A DNA stretch of 64,000 nt, from contig JAEVLN010000013.1 of the NCBI GenBank assembly GCA_018350325.1, forward strand, positions 124,001 to 188,000, written 5' to 3'. Shown piece by piece: positions 12,427-26,149 of the stretch. Position 1 is the stretch's first letter. Every line of letters starts with the position of its first letter. The position numbers and the translations under genes are program-made. This DNA is from Globodera rostochiensis (lineage: Eukaryota; Nematoda; Chromadorea; Rhabditida; Heteroderidae). Below the pieces are notes generated by a model. That model searched no databases. It worked only from the letters and a program-made list of their open reading frames with translations, and was not told the DNA's origin.

Positions 12427-15400
12427 ATGCATATGCACAATACTAATTAAAATGACTTTGAATATAAATTTGCTTATTATAATGGCCTCGGAATATTTTT
12501 GTAGACAAATTTTATTAATTTTGCTGCTAAAATAACTTAGGATATAACAAAATTAATTAATAGATTGCAGGCATCTTTCTGTCACCGCATTTGTACAATG
12601 GGTTTTTAGTGAGGCAAATAAAAATATGAAATATTTAAACTAAAATCTAACGGGTATGTTATGCTGGGATCTTACAGCTTAACTTGTAAAAATAAGTGAG
12701 TTACAATATTATTATGCGTCTTAGAGTTGGCGTTTTTTTGTTGTCTATTCACAGGCAAATACACATTAAATTGTAATTCATCAAAAAGGTAGTGTAAGAT
12801 TAATCTCTTCATTGCATATGCACAATACTAATTTAAGTGACTTTGAATATAAATTTGCTTATTATAATAGCCTAGGAATCTTTTTGTAGACAAATTTATT
12901 AATTTTGCTGCTAAAATAACTTAGGCTGTAACCCCATTAATTAATAGCTTATAAAGCATCTTTTTATCACCGAATTTGTAAAATGGGTTTTTAGTGAGGC
13001 GAACAAAAATATGAAATATTTAAACTAAAATCTAACGGGTATATTTTGCTGGGATCATACAGCTTAACTTGTAAAAATAAGTGAGTTACAATATTATTAT
13101 GCGTCTTAGAGTTGGCGTTTTTTTGTTGTCAATTCACAGGCAAATACAAATCAAATTGTAGTTCAACAAAAAGGTAGTGTAAGATTAATCTCTTCATTGC
13201 ATATGCACAATACTAATTTAAGTGACTTTGAATATAAATTTGCTTATTATAATAGCCAAGGAATCTTTTTGTAGACAAATTTTATTAATTTTGCTGCTAA
13301 AATAACTTAGGATATAACAAAATTAATTAATAGATTGCAGGCATCTTTCTGTCACCGCATTTGTACAATGGGTTTTTAGTGAGGCAAATAAAAATATGAA
13401 ATATTTAAACTAAAATTTAACGGGTATATTTTGCTGGGATCTTACAGCTTAACTTGTAAAAATAAGTGAGTTACAATTATTATGCGTCTTAGCTTTGGTG
13501 TTTTTTTGTTGACAATTCACAGGCAAATACACATTAAATTGTAATTCATCAATAAGGTAGTGTAAGATTAATCTCTTCATTGCATATGCACAATACTAAT
13601 TTAAGTGACTTTGAATATAAATTTGCTTATTATAATAGCCAAGGAATCTTTTTGTAGACAAATTTTATTAATTTTGCTGCTAAAATAACTTAGGATATAA
13701 CAAAATTAATTAATAGATTGCAGGCATCTTTCTGTCACCGCATTTGTACAATGGGTTTTTAGTGAGGCAAATAAAAATATGAAATATTTAAACTAAAATT
13801 TAACGGGTATATTTTGCTGGGATCTTACAGCTTAACTTGTAAAAATAAATTGAGTTACAATATTATTATGCGTCTTAGCTTTGGTGTTTTTTTGTTGACA
13901 ATTCACAGGCAAATACACATTAAATTGTAATTCATCAATAAGGTAGTGTAAGATTAATCTCTTATTTGCATATGCACAATACTAATTTAAGCGACTTTGA
14001 ATATAAATTTGCTTATTATAATAGCCAGGAATCTTTTTGTAGACAAATTTTATTAATTTTGCTGCTAAAATAACTTAGGATATAACAAAATTAATTAATA
14101 GATTGCAGGCATCTTTCTGTCACCGCATTTGTACAATGGGTTTTTAGTGAGGCAAATAAAAATATGAAATATTTAAACTAAAATTTAACGGGTATATTTT
14201 GCTGGGATCTTACAGCTTAACTTGTAAAAATAAATTGAGTTACAATATTATTATGCGTCTTAGCTTTGGTGTTTTTTTGTTGACAATTCACAGGCAAATA
14301 CACATTAAATTGTAATTCATCAATAAGGTAGTGTAAGATTAATCTCTTCATTGCATATGCACAATACTAATTAAGTGACTTTGAATATAAATTTGCTTAT
14401 TATAATGGCCTCGGAATATTTTTGTAGACAAATTTTATTAATTTTGCTGCTAAAATAACTTAGGATATAACAAAATTAATTAATAGATTGCAGGCATCTT
14501 TCTGCCACCGCATTTGTACAATGGATTTTTAGTGAGGCAAATAAAAATATGAAATATTTAAACTAAAATTTAACGGGTATATTTTGCTGGGATCTTACAG
14601 CTTAACTTGTAAAAATAAATTGAGTTACAATATTATTATGCGTCTTAGCTTTGGTGTTTTTTTGTTGACAATTCACAGGCAAATACACATTAAATTGTAA
14701 TTCATCAATAAGGTAGTGTAAGATTAATCTCTTCATTGCATATGCACAATACTAATTAAAGTGACTTTGAATATAAATTTGCTTATTATAATGGCCACGG
14801 AATATTTTTGTAGACAAATTTTATTAATTTTGCTGCTAAAATAACTTAGGATATAACAAAATTAATTAATAGATTGCAGGCATCTTTCTGTCACCGCATT
14901 TGTACAATGGGTTTTTAGTGAGGCAAATAAAAATATGAAATATTTAAACTAAAATCTAACGGGTATGTTATGCTGGGATCTTACAGCTTAACTTGTAAAA
15001 ATAAATTGAGTTACAATATTATTATGCGTCTTAGCTTTGGTGTTTTTTTGTTGTCAATTCACAGGCAAATACACATTAAATTGTAATTCATCAATAAGGT
15101 AGTGTAAGATTAATCTCTTCATTGCATATGCACAATACTAATTTAAGTGACTTTGAATATAAATTTGCTTATTATAATAGCCAGGAATCTTTTTGTAGAC
15201 AAATTTTATTAATTTTGCTGCTAAAATAACTTAGGATATAACAAAATTAATTAATAGATTGCAGGCATCTTTCTGTCACCGCATTTGTACAATGGGTTTT
15301 TAGTGAGGCAAATAAAAATATGAAATATTTAAACTAAAATTTAACGGGTATATTTTGCTGGGATCTTACAGCTTAACTTGTAAAAATAAATTGAGTTACA

Positions 15401-15540
15401 ATATTATTATGCGTCTTAGCTTTGGTGTTTTTTTGTTGACAATTCACAGGCAAATACACATTAAATTGTAATTCATCAATAAGGTAGAGTAAGATTAATC
15501 TCTTCATTGCATATGCACAATACTAATTAAAGTGACTTTG
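12427..15540. repeat. 385-bp satellite array, about eight copies
   Basis: The anchor GCATATGCACAATACTA recurs at 12429, 12814, 13199, 13582, 13968, 14353, 14738, 15124 and 15509, a period of 383-386 bp. Eight full units and a partial ninth are present. Units are highly similar but fall into two variants: one with ATGGCC(T/A)CGGAATATT (units 1, 6, 7) and one with ATAGCC-type sequence followed by AGGAATC (units 2-5, 8). A second variable site alternates GAGTTGGCG with GCTTTGGTG. Stops occur in all frames, so it is non-coding. The array begins only about 45 bp after the hAT-like element at 12151-12382. Confidence 0.95.
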
Positions 15541-16450
15541 ATTCTCACACTTTTGACTGTAATTCTCGGTTTTCTTCTACTGTTTTTCATATTTGTCATT
15601 CTTTTCTCATTTCAGACCATCAATTTAGAATCAAATTTAATTTTTCCGACCATAATTTCTCATAATTTTGATAATAATTCTCAAAATTCAGCACCGTGTT
15701 TTACCACTCCTCTCATATTTGTCAACCTCCTTATAATACTTATAACTTGATATTATTTGAACGTTTCGTGTTGTAATTTTTTTCTTTGTTTTCAACAAAC
15801 ACTACTTTTTCCCATATTTTAAATTTTTATTTTTTCCTTAAAATTAACAAGTTCTTTTTCGATTGGTAAATATGCATCCCTGCAGTCTTTTTTTTTTAGC
15901 GGGCGGATAATGAAAAGTTCAAATGTGTTTGTTTTGGTGGTCAATTTTCTGTGGTGATTATAAATTTAATTTAGTGTTGAGTGGGAGTGGAAGATGGCAG
16001 TGGTAGACTTTCGTTTTGGTTAACCAGTACAAAATTTCCTCTGTGTCTAAGTCTGACATTTTTATGCATACTACCCCCATAAAACACATGTCCTATATAC
16101 TTTTAGGTGAAATTTCACCCAATTTCACCTCTTTTCACCAATTTTGTGTTCATCCTTTTCACCTAATTGTGTTTCTCCCTTTTCACCCATTTGTTCGTTT
16201 CACTCTTTTCACTTCAACATCGAAACATCAAAATTTTTAATTTGAATTTTTATGAACCTGCAATTTTTTGTGGTCTAAACTACAAAAGAGGAAAAAGATT
16301 TACTGCCTTAATTTTTTGGACGGGCAAAGTGGTAATAACGGGTGGAAAAAATATTGAAGAAATTAACGAAATGTATTATCACATTAGGCCCTATTTAAAA
16401 ATGTCACAACAGTGAAATCGATTTTCCAAATGTTTTTTGTTGCAAATTTT
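15541..16450. repeat. Pyrimidine-rich region with TTTTCACC motif cluster
   Basis: The sequence changes abruptly at the end of the satellite to a C/T-rich strand. At 16075-16215 there is a run of TTTCACC-like motifs (at least seven, for example AATTTCACCC and CTTTTCACCC), giving an irregular repeat of about 17-25 bp. Frames of 72-82 codons here lack recognisable domains and overlap the repeats. No transposon ends were found, though the block 15541-17045 as a whole may be one repeat-rich insertion. Confidence 0.5.
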
Positions 16451-16451
16451 G

Positions 16452-16615
16452 AGCGGCGGAAGTTTGATTGACAGGGCAGTCGGAAATTTTTGGTGCGCGG
16501 AGAAAGTTTGATTGACAGGGCAGTCGGAAATTTTTGGTGCGCGGAGAAAGTTTGATTGACAGGTGAGGGGGGAAAATTTTTGGTGCGCGGCGAAAGTTTG
16601 ATTGACAGGTGCCGT
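16452..16615. repeat. 44-bp tandem repeat, four copies
   Basis: The motif AGTTTGATTGACAGG begins at 16461, 16505, 16549 and 16595. Between copies lies the conserved AATTTTTGGTGCGCGG. The first three are spaced exactly 44 bp and the last 46 bp. A 92-codon minus-strand frame crosses the array, but the period is not a multiple of three and the frame shows no domain, so it is treated as incidental. Confidence 0.9.
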
Positions 16616-16719
16616 AATGACCTTGAGAGATGGGGGGGGGAGGGAAAATTGATTTGGCCCAATGGGTTTTGAGTGTTTAATTAAAAATCGTCCGCGCCTT
16701 TTTCAAGCCCACACCTCAA

Positions 16720-17045
16720 TAAGCCCCGGGCGGCACGATCAAACGGCGACGGTACCCGGGCGGTTTTGGCCGGACGCTGCCAGCTTTTGGTCTGGTGGCG
16801 GTAAGTTCACCGCCTCTGAGCCCTCCCATAGGTTTGGGTTTGGTGGTGGTGAGTTCAAAGGGTCTCCAATAGGTTTTGGCTTTGGCGGCATGATCAAAGA
16901 CCCCGACCTCTCCAATAGGTTTTGGCTTAGGGCGGCAAGATCAAAGAATCTGACCCCTCCAATAGGTTTGGGCATAGTGGCGGCATGTTCAAAATCGACC
17001 CGGGCGGTTTTGACCCGGGCTATACCCGGGCGGTTTTGACGCCTT
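16720..17045. repeat. GC-rich tandem repeats of about 45 bp with CCCGGGCGG ends
   Basis: At 16826-17000 about four diverged units of 41-46 bp share CCAATAGGTTTTGGC followed by GGCGGCATGATCAAAG. The block is bracketed by CCCGGGCGG(T) motifs: near 16727 and 16757 on the left, 17000-17040 on the right. A 125-codon plus frame and a 78-codon minus frame run through it. Both encode repetitive Gly/Phe or Pro/Lys sequence without known domains and are probably repeat artefacts. Confidence 0.75.
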
Positions 17046-19525
17046 ATGCTGCTAATATGGCTATGAATTGTTTTTTATTAAGATACAATTTTGCAATAGT
17101 AATGTTTGGATTTAATCAAACGGAAACTACTACCTTAGAGTGAGCCTGGTCCAATCTATTAATAAAACCAATCAAAAAATTACTCAATAAATATTGATAA
17201 TAAAAGTTGCCAAATACAAAAAATAATAAATTTAAACCTAAACAGTTTAAAGCAACTCTAAATTATTTAATTGCGGCGAACCCAGAAAATGCGGTTGAGC
17301 CAGAGAACAGATTAATGTTTATATTAAATTGACTACATAAACTAAAAAAAGAAGTAAAATTTAAAACAGATAAAACAAATTCGTCTCCATTATTAAACAT
17401 CAAAATGCTTTATGTTAGATAGGTAATTAGTTTTGAAAAAATTATATCCATTAAATAAATGCCTAAACTAACAAATCCGACCGGATTTATTTGATGTAAA
17501 TTTTTTTTGCGCGTATAACAAAGAGAGAAGCTGAAAAGTCATACATTTTTAAAAGTGATAGGGAAACTGATAAAGAATGACAATTCTTACGCATAATCGA
17601 TTGCTATCGTTTTTAGTATATTTTTGGCAATTTTTATTTTTAACCCTTAATGGGGAGTTTTGGTTAATATAAATATGGAACCCTAAATATGATATAGTAC
17701 CCAATTATTGGTCTTATTCTTTCCTAATTATTTAATATCTAAAACAAGCATTTGAAAATACTTTATCATTAAGTAAAAAACAAAGTAACATTAATTAATT
17801 TCAATGCAATAAACCGTGTAAAAATATAATAATTTAAAATATTAGCATTTATACAATTACACAAGAAAAATGAAACAGCCGAATAAGCATTTTAACAGCT
17901 AAGTAAAATTTAATATTTTTTAAATAACTATATATAATTAATTGCATTTACGTTTTTGGAAACGCTGGTGTAGGCTTATTGGTATAAGCATCTATACCGC
18001 AGTTTTAAAGCGTCCATTTCAGAGTGAATTTTAGGCTTTAAATTGTTATTTTATGTATTGTTTGTTTCAAATAATGTAATTTTTATTTATTAAATCGTTT
18101 TCGTGCTCACATTTCTTTTTGCGAGGCTTGAGTCATTTTTATCATGATTTAATTATTAAGTTCTTAAAAAGTTTAACAAGAATTACAAAATTTGTGTAAT
18201 TAAAGTTTATTTAAATAATAACACGAATTTTGAAATTTGATTTAAACAATCCTTATTTTATAGGCATAATAGTTTTTTCATATGCTTTTAAAGTGCTAAT
18301 ATTGGTTTTGTAAAACAAAAAACATTGTTTTGTTTTTGTGCAATTAATCATATTTGATTTGATCGGGTATATTTTTATATAATGTAAGATAAAGGTAACC
18401 TATATAGAAAAATTTGTTTGTTATCGACTTAATAGTTTATCTTCTTAGGTTTACTGATAGTTATTTTTATGCTACGCGTCTCGAAGAAATTGATCAGCCT
18501 TCTATGCTGAAAGGAAGTCGATCTTTGCGTCGGGTTTGTTTAGTTGGCTTAGTTTAAATTAAAAATTGTATTTTACAATATTTGCGTTTAATCATTTTTA
18601 AAGTAAAGTTCATCAATCAACCCCGATGGTAATCCTTGATTTTAATTTATCCTTTTCAATATCTATCAAATTTCCTCATTAAGCATTTTTAATTTTTTCA
18701 TATAATTGACGAACAGTTTTAATTTGCTTTTTTATTTTGTTGTTAAAGTTATTAATATATTAAAAATTTCTATATAAGCAAAACAAATGATAAGGACTTG
18801 GTTATTTTATAAATTATCGTTAGATTTTATTTAATATTTCTTTGGTTTTTTAATAATATGTATGTGTACTATAAGTTATTTTGTAATTATACAATCGTTG
18901 TCTTATATGACGAATTTTATATTTTTATAGCAATTTATTATTGCTTAAGGTTCATAATATTAATCTTTGATTATTTCAGGATTTAGTTTTTTTTTATTGT
19001 GTATATATTTGTATGTATTTTTCAAGTAACAAATTATAATTTTTGATTAGATCATCTTTTACGAATTTTCTTATATTCTTTTGGTATTTCCATTATTAAG
19101 TTGTTATTTTTTAATATTTTTATAAAATTTTGCATTCAATATTAATTTTTAGTCCTATAATAGTTGAATGGGAGTAACGACAGATGAACACGCATTTGTC
19201 TGCGGTCACTGGTAATAATTGAAATTATAATTCTACATATTTTGTTTCCAATTTTATTTTAACCTGTCGAACTAATCGGTGTTAAAAACTGTATCCGTTG
19301 CTTACAGTTCAATAATAATTAGCTTAAGATATTTGAAATATTCGAAAATTTTTTAAAGAACAAATATAGCGTTACATTTTGCTGACAAATAGTTTTATTT
19401 TTTTAATGAAGAAAAATAATTAAATTTATAACATAATTATTTATCACATATCATCATTCATTACATTTGGACTTTAACAACAATCCAAAGAGATTTAATA
19501 GTGCATTAAAATTCCACTTCGATGA
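17046..19525. other. AT-rich stretch with one island
   Basis: No frame above 60 codons. An island at about 18468-18550 is the only GC-richer piece. On the plus strand one frame is open from an upstream GATAG to a CGG|GTTTGT donor-like site; on the minus strand a CTTTCAG acceptor-like site is equally good. Its coding strand cannot be decided. Confidence 0.5.
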
Positions 19526-19529
19526 CATC

Positions 19530-19785
19530 AACTTTTTTGAACATTTTATTTTTTGAAGAAATAGTATGCTAAAAGAGAGAGTCAGACGGTTAGAGTAATT
19601 TGGTCATCAATGCACCTCATTTAATAATTTTTAAAACTTTTTGAAATTTTATTTTTTGAAGAAATAGTGTGCTAAAAAGATAGAGAGTCAGACGAGAGTA
19701 ATTTGGACATCAACGCACCCCATCTAATAATTTTTTAGTTACTTTTTTGAACATTTTATTTTTTGAAGAAATATTGTCAAAGCTC
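19530..19785. repeat. Tandem repeat of about 105 bp, 2.5 copies
   Basis: The phrase ATTTTATTTTTTGAAGAAAT recurs three times with anchors at 19539, 19643 and 19749 (spacing 104 and 106 bp). Two intervening segments share AGAGAGTCAGACG, AGAGTAATTTGG and CATCAA(T/C)GCACC. Non-coding, moderately diverged. Confidence 0.85.
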
Positions 19786-22700
19786 GTAACTTGTGCGATA
19801 TTGACAGAAAATGCTCACTCAAACATATCATTAATTTTTTTATAGTTTAAATCATTGTATTCATATATTTATTTACACTTACCCTTATATAATAGATTCA
19901 ATTTTGAATTTGATATCCGGAAGAATAAGAGTTTTGGATTAATTTGTTTTTTATTTTTATGCAATAAAATAAATTATTGAAGAAAACTATTTTATTTATT
20001 GTTCTGTTTTTTCTATTTATTTAATGATAAAAGGCGGCGGAGCGGAATTTGAAAAAAAGCAAAATAACTAAACACAAAACAATATAACCTTAAATCAATA
20101 TATCATTTCGGCGGTATCGGCACCGCCGACAAAATTTTCGTCAGAATTCCTTCTTACCAATTTTGCATTTAGGATTTTAGCGCTTATCTACTCCAATCGA
20201 CTTAAAACTATTTCAACAGTTTATATTCGTTCTGCGCACTTTTTTTTGTTTGATTATTCGTTTTCTGAGCCCATTGCGGGTTGAGCTCTAATGTCCGGGA
20301 GCTTTCAACAGCGCCGTCGCCACCAGAAATAATTCTAAAGATTTTTTGAAAAGGAACATTTATTTTTAGTGATTTATAAACATTTTAAGGCACACCACAA
20401 ATATACGCTCTTACAAACTTCGCTACAATTAATTTCAAGAAATTGATCAATTAAATTAATATTTTTTATTTTATAACCTTTTAATCAATTTATTTAATTT
20501 TTAAGTAAATTGCTTTTTTAGTTGGTAAATCATTCATTATAAGCGCAAATAATAAAAAATGTTAAAAATGTCTATTATTTTAGTTTTAAATTTTATGATG
20601 CTTATTTCATATGGCAGAAAAAATTATTTATAAGTTAAGAATTAAAAAATTAAATATCTTTGTCCTAAATAAAGCAAAAACAAATATATTAAATTTACAA
20701 TATGAAATTAAAATCTATAATAAAAAATTCTTTAAATGAATTAATTAAATGTAATTTTTATTAAAAAAATTTGTTCTAATTGAAATTCTGAGCAAAGTCT
20801 ACAATGCAACTTAATTTGTAAAATAATTTAAAAAAGGTGATAAATGTAATGGAATGATAATAAAAAACCACGATAAATTAAAATAATGTTCATTTTTAAA
20901 TGATTTTAAAAATTTAAATCATGTTAACTATTTTATTTAAAAAATTAACTGTTCCTTGAAAATATTCAAAGATTAATATATTCAAAAATAATTATAATTT
21001 ATCGAGTTCATCAAGCCATCAAATATTAATACCCAAAAGATTACTAAAAGAAATAAACTGAAAACTATCCATATATTATTGCTAATAATTGAATACAATA
21101 TGTTTATTATTAATTGCAACGATTCAAAAGACTATGGAAATGATCAGAGATTTATTATCTAATCAAAAAATTTCTATGATACTTAATTTTTATGTTTTTA
21201 CATATATGTTTTAAATTTACAAATGCTTATTAAAAAGAAAAGTATCTTTAATTTATAATAAATTTTGTAATAGTTGCGACAAATTATTTGACATCTATAC
21301 CCATTTAATTTGTTTTGTGTCCAGCAAATTAAAGAATCAGATTAAAGTTCTATCATTAACTTTCATTCGATATTCGTTTCATTATGGATAAAAACTAAAT
21401 TTTTTCTATTAAACCAGTAATAAATAAAATAACATTATTTTTTTGCAAATTTATAAAAATTAAAATACTATATTTTAAGTGAAAAATGGCAAATAAAATA
21501 AAAATTACAAAACGACTCGACATAAATAAATATAATTTATGGATATGGATGACATTGAGTACAAAAGTGAGAAGACAATTAAGATGCCAGTGGAAACAAG
21601 AGTTTGGTGAACTAGAGTAACGTTTACAAACTGAGGATCATACAAAAAATTATACTATATTTGTAAAATTTTAAATTATTTGGATCGATAAACTTTACAT
21701 AAATCTTGTGGATTCAATTATGAGGCCCCGATTGAGAAACCTTAAACTAAAACTTTAGCATAAAAAAGTTATTTCATAAATAACAAAAAAAAATTTATAT
21801 GATCTTGAAACTAAATTTTTTTACAAACTTTAACATTTTCATTTTTTTAAATATAAATCAAAAATGTAGTTAAAGTTAAATACAAAAGTTATAAAAAAAA
21901 TTTGTAAATTTAATTTTTTAAAATATCCAAATGCTCTAGCGTTTTACAAAAAATATTTATAAAAATTTAATTAAACACACGACTAGAAAAGGAAACACGT
22001 CCCAGCGTTTGATAGATTTCATGCATTAAAATATTTTCCCAAATAAAACAAAAATAAATTTACTTCAGTAAGATATAAAAAAAAATGATTGAATTAGGTG
22101 AACTGATTAAAGTAATTATTGCCGCCACACTCTCTGATTCGCCACCGCTTTTCATTATTTGCAGCAACTATTTTCAACACATTTGAAATTTATTTAATAA
22201 AATAAAGTGTTATATTCTCAGTGTAAAAGCTACGTTTAATTCATTAATAAACAACTTATTAAGACAATAAACATTATAAAAAAAAAAGTTAATAAAATTT
22301 CAAACATGCAAAGATAATTTAAAAGTTTAAACTTCGCTTTAGTCAAATTTTAAAAGTAACCAGTTTGAATTAAAATATATTAAGTTTTGAATGTTAACAT
22401 TTTTTAAATTAACATCATTTTACCTTTTTATCAAAAAACAAATCTAAAAAATCAATAAATTATACTTAAAAAGAAAAAATGATCGCTTATTCATAAACCA
22501 TTTTAATACAATAACCTATAGGTGCATAAAAATGATTTTAAAGCAAAATGTTGTTTCGCGTTTAATTTTTAAAACATTATTGTAAATAAAGCAGAATTAT
22601 ATTAAAAATAAAAAATGATTTTGTTTTGTAAGAAGACTTTAAAAAAAATTTAAACATTCAAGGAGCTATCGACAATTTAAATCAATTTAAAAATGTTCCT

Positions 22701-22890
22701 CGATATACCCATAAGCCAAGAAATATAAGCCCGACAACAAAGAACGAGTATAATTAAATAAATTAGTTGCTTTATCTTGTGTTGGTATTTTTGTTTTTTT
22801 AGAGTTTACATATTATTTTTTTAAAGTAATCAAACCAGCCCGAAATCCAATGCATTTCTTTAAATATTTCGAATTTTATAACCGCGTATC
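19786..22890. other. AT-rich stretch with GGCGGT-type hairpin island
   Basis: Only two islands stand out. At 20105-20125 the sequence CGGCGGTATCGGCACCGCCG forms a perfect 7-bp inverted repeat and resembles the GC hairpins inside the element at 52395-53308. At 20265-20330 another GC-richer block follows a TTTTCTGAG and is open in one plus-strand frame, without a recognised domain. The rest has stops in all frames. Confidence 0.5.
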
Positions 22891-25800
22891 TAGCTTTTAA
22901 TTTACTAATTTTTACGAACGATTGCGGTTTTGATTAATGTAATTGTTATTCTGTATCAATACATGCTTTAGATCACTTTTCCTTTTCAATTTATTTTTTA
23001 TCATTTTATATACTTTTTATCGTGATAAAACTTTTTTATTCTAGCAGTCGCGAATAAGAAGCGAAGCCCGGGTCTGTATAAATAGCATATAGTCTTTGAT
23101 ATGTCTGCAACATATTACAACGCTTTAAAGCTACATTTTTTTCATATAGGTTTTTGTTACAATAAAGAATAACTAGTTTCTTGGTGCCGAAAGCAAGTTA
23201 GTATTGATGTTTTTTTGACAGATTTAGTCTATTGAAAATTTGTTTATATCTGAAAGAATTTATTTTTGCTTTTATAATTAAGCTGATATTAATATTTAAT
23301 TTTTTTAGAAATGCAATACTATGTTCTTCATGCCTAATTTTTAAATGCATTTTTGAATATTTCTGCATAATTCATTAAAAAATTTTTACTAAATGAATGT
23401 AAAAATAATTTCTGGAAATAAACATATTATCGGAAAACAAAATTTGTCCAGTTCATTCGGCTCTGCGTTCGTCGGAGGCGGAGATGTTCTCTAAGGTCTT
23501 ACGCCCGGAATGTAGAATGCCTTTCTATCTGCTGGATGCTTCCCTCGCTCTTTTCAAAAATAAAACTGTTTCTAACAAATTTTAAATTCAACGCTAACAA
23601 TTTGAACCGAAGCGCTTCAATTAATTTGCCGCCTTCATGCCCTTTTCTTATTTGCCAGTTTATTGTTTGTTCTTGCTTTTTAAATATTTTAAATACACAG
23701 ATTATGAACTTTAAAGCTTCATTGGTTGGTATAAAGAATAATATTTTTTATAGTTTTTCAGGTTGGAGGAGAGTTCAAAAAAAAATCCTACAGAATAAAA
23801 CTAAATTATTGTTATAGTAATTTACGATTTTGTGAAGTAATGATGTCACGCATAAAATAAATAAGCACAAATACGACTATTAATATATCTTTGTAATATG
23901 CCAATGTATTTTTGTTTATTTGTAACAATTATGACTATTTTGTTTAATCTTATTTTTATAATAAAAGTTCGCTGTAATAAACGCCTCCTTTACAGTATTA
24001 TTAAATGAAAGTTTATTTTAAATAATTTTAGGTTTAATTGTTAGTCAGCATTGTCAAATTACCTTTTTTTTAGATTTCTTCAATATTAATATATCGTTTA
24101 ATTTTTTAATGTAATGTTATTATAATTATTTTTATATCTATTTGTAAATTAGCAAAAGAAACACCTATTTAAAAAATCTTAACTTTGGATTTAAGATGAT
24201 GATATTTTAAAGCAAATTAAAAAATAAAGATCCCTTTGAGGTTTCATAAAAGTTATTAAAGATTTAAATAAAATTACGACGAAACATATTAATTGAGCTT
24301 TTCTTCAATAGTTGGCCGGTACTTATATTTTAACTATTCTCGACAGAAAGTTATCAAATGGTCCCAGAATGGTTGTTTATCATGTTTTTTTCTCGTCATA
24401 AATTTATAAACTAAGTATATATTAATCAGATTAGCTTTTAATTTACTAATTTTTACGAACGATTGCGGTTTTGATTAATGTAATTGTTATTCTGTATCAA
24501 TACATGCTTTAGATCACTTTTCCTTTTCAATTTATTTTTTATCATTTTATATACTTTTTATCGTGATAAAACTTTTTTATTCTAGCAGTCGGGAATAAGA
24601 AGCGAAGCCCGGGTCTGTATAAATAGCATATAGTCTTTGATATGTCTGCAACATATTACAACGCTTTAAAGCTACATTTTTTTCATATAGGTTTTTGTTA
24701 CAATAAAGAATAACTAGTTTCTTGGTGCCGAAAGCAAGTTAGTATTGATGTTTTTTTGACAGATTTAGTCTATTGAAAATTTGTTTATATCTGAAAGAAT
24801 TTATTTTTGCTTTTATAATTAAGCTGATATTAATATTTAATTTTTTTAGAAATGCAATACTATGTTCTTCATGCCTAATTTTTAAATGCATTTTTGAATA
24901 TTTCTGCATAATTCATTAAAAAATTTTTACTAAATGAATGTAAAAATAATTTCTGGAAATAAACATATTATCGGAAAACAAAATTTGTCCAGTTCATTCG
25001 GCTCTGCGTTCGTCGGAGGCGGAGATGTTCTCTAAGGTCTTACGCCCGGAATGTAGAATGCCTTTCTATCTGCTGGATGCTTCCCTCGCTCTTTTCAAAA
25101 ATAAAACTGTTTCTAACAAATTTTAAATTCAACGCTAACAATTTGAACCGAAGCGCTTCAATTAATTTGCCGCCTTCATGCCCTTTTCTTATTTGCCAGT
25201 TTATTGTTTGTTCTTGCTTTTTAAATATTTTAAATACACAGATTATGAACTTTAAAGCTTCATTGGTTGGTATAAAGAATAATATTTTTTATAGTTTTTC
25301 AGGTTGGAGGAGAGTTCAAAAAAAAATCCTACAGAATAAAACTAAATTATTGTTATAGTAATTTACGATTTTGTGAAGTAATGATGTCACGCATAAAATA
25401 AATAAGCACAAATACGACTATTAATATATCTTTGTAATATGCCAATGTATTTTTGTTTATTTGTAACAATTATGACTATTTTGTTTAATCTTATTTTTAT
25501 AATAAAAGTTCGCTGTAATAAACGCCTCCTTTACAGTATTATTAAATGAAAGTTTATTTTAAATAATTTTAGGTTTAATTGTTAGTCAGCATTGTCAAAT
25601 TACCTTTTTTTTAGATTTCTTCAATATTAATATATCGTTTAATTTTTTAATGTAATGTTATTATAATTATTTTTATATCTATTTGTAAATTAGCAAAAGA
25701 AACACCTATTTAAAAAATCTTAACTTTGGATTTAAGATGATGATATTTTAAAGCAAATTAAAAAATAAAGATCCCTTTGAGGTTTCATAAAAGTTATTAA

Positions 25801-25972
25801 AGATTTAAATAAAATTACGACGAAACATATTAATTGAGCTTTTCTTCAATAGTTGGCCGGTACTTATATTTTAACTATTCTCGACAGAAAGTTATCAAAT
25901 GGTCCCAGAATGGTTGTTTATCATGTTTTTTTCTCGTCATAAATTTATAAACTAAGTATATATTAATCAGAT
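22891..25972. repeat. 1541-bp direct tandem duplication
   Basis: Copy 1 is 22891-24431 and copy 2 is 24432-25972. They are nearly identical; the one difference I noticed is C23051 versus G24592. Three bases (TTA) at the junction are shared with the sequence after copy 2, compatible with microhomology-mediated duplication or replication slippage. Each copy carries a GC-rich island (23455-23560 and 24996-25101). Each also carries the same 93-codon frame (23536-23817 and 25077-25358), which starts inside the island and soon runs into AT-rich sequence. It has no known domain. Near identity implies a very recent event or an assembly duplication. Confidence 0.95.
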
Positions 25973-26149
25973 TAACCAAATGAGAAATTGGAAATAAATG
26001 AATTATTTATATGCAGTTCAAAAACAATAATATATTTTTTGCAAATTCAAAATTAAACCATTAAAGTACCTATCGCGAAATTTCGACGTGCTTATTGATA
26101 ATAATAAATAATAATTTTAATAAAATTCACAATTGAATAACATTAATGA

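Noticed and set aside
20265..20330. Island reading STAPSPPE, resembling the start of a fibronectin type III domain
   Set aside because: Only about eight low-complexity residues match and no donor site follows.
23536..23817. 93-codon frame repeated at 25077-25358
   Set aside because: Identity follows from the DNA duplication. Most of the frame lies in AT-rich sequence and shows no domain, so it is not evidence for a gene.
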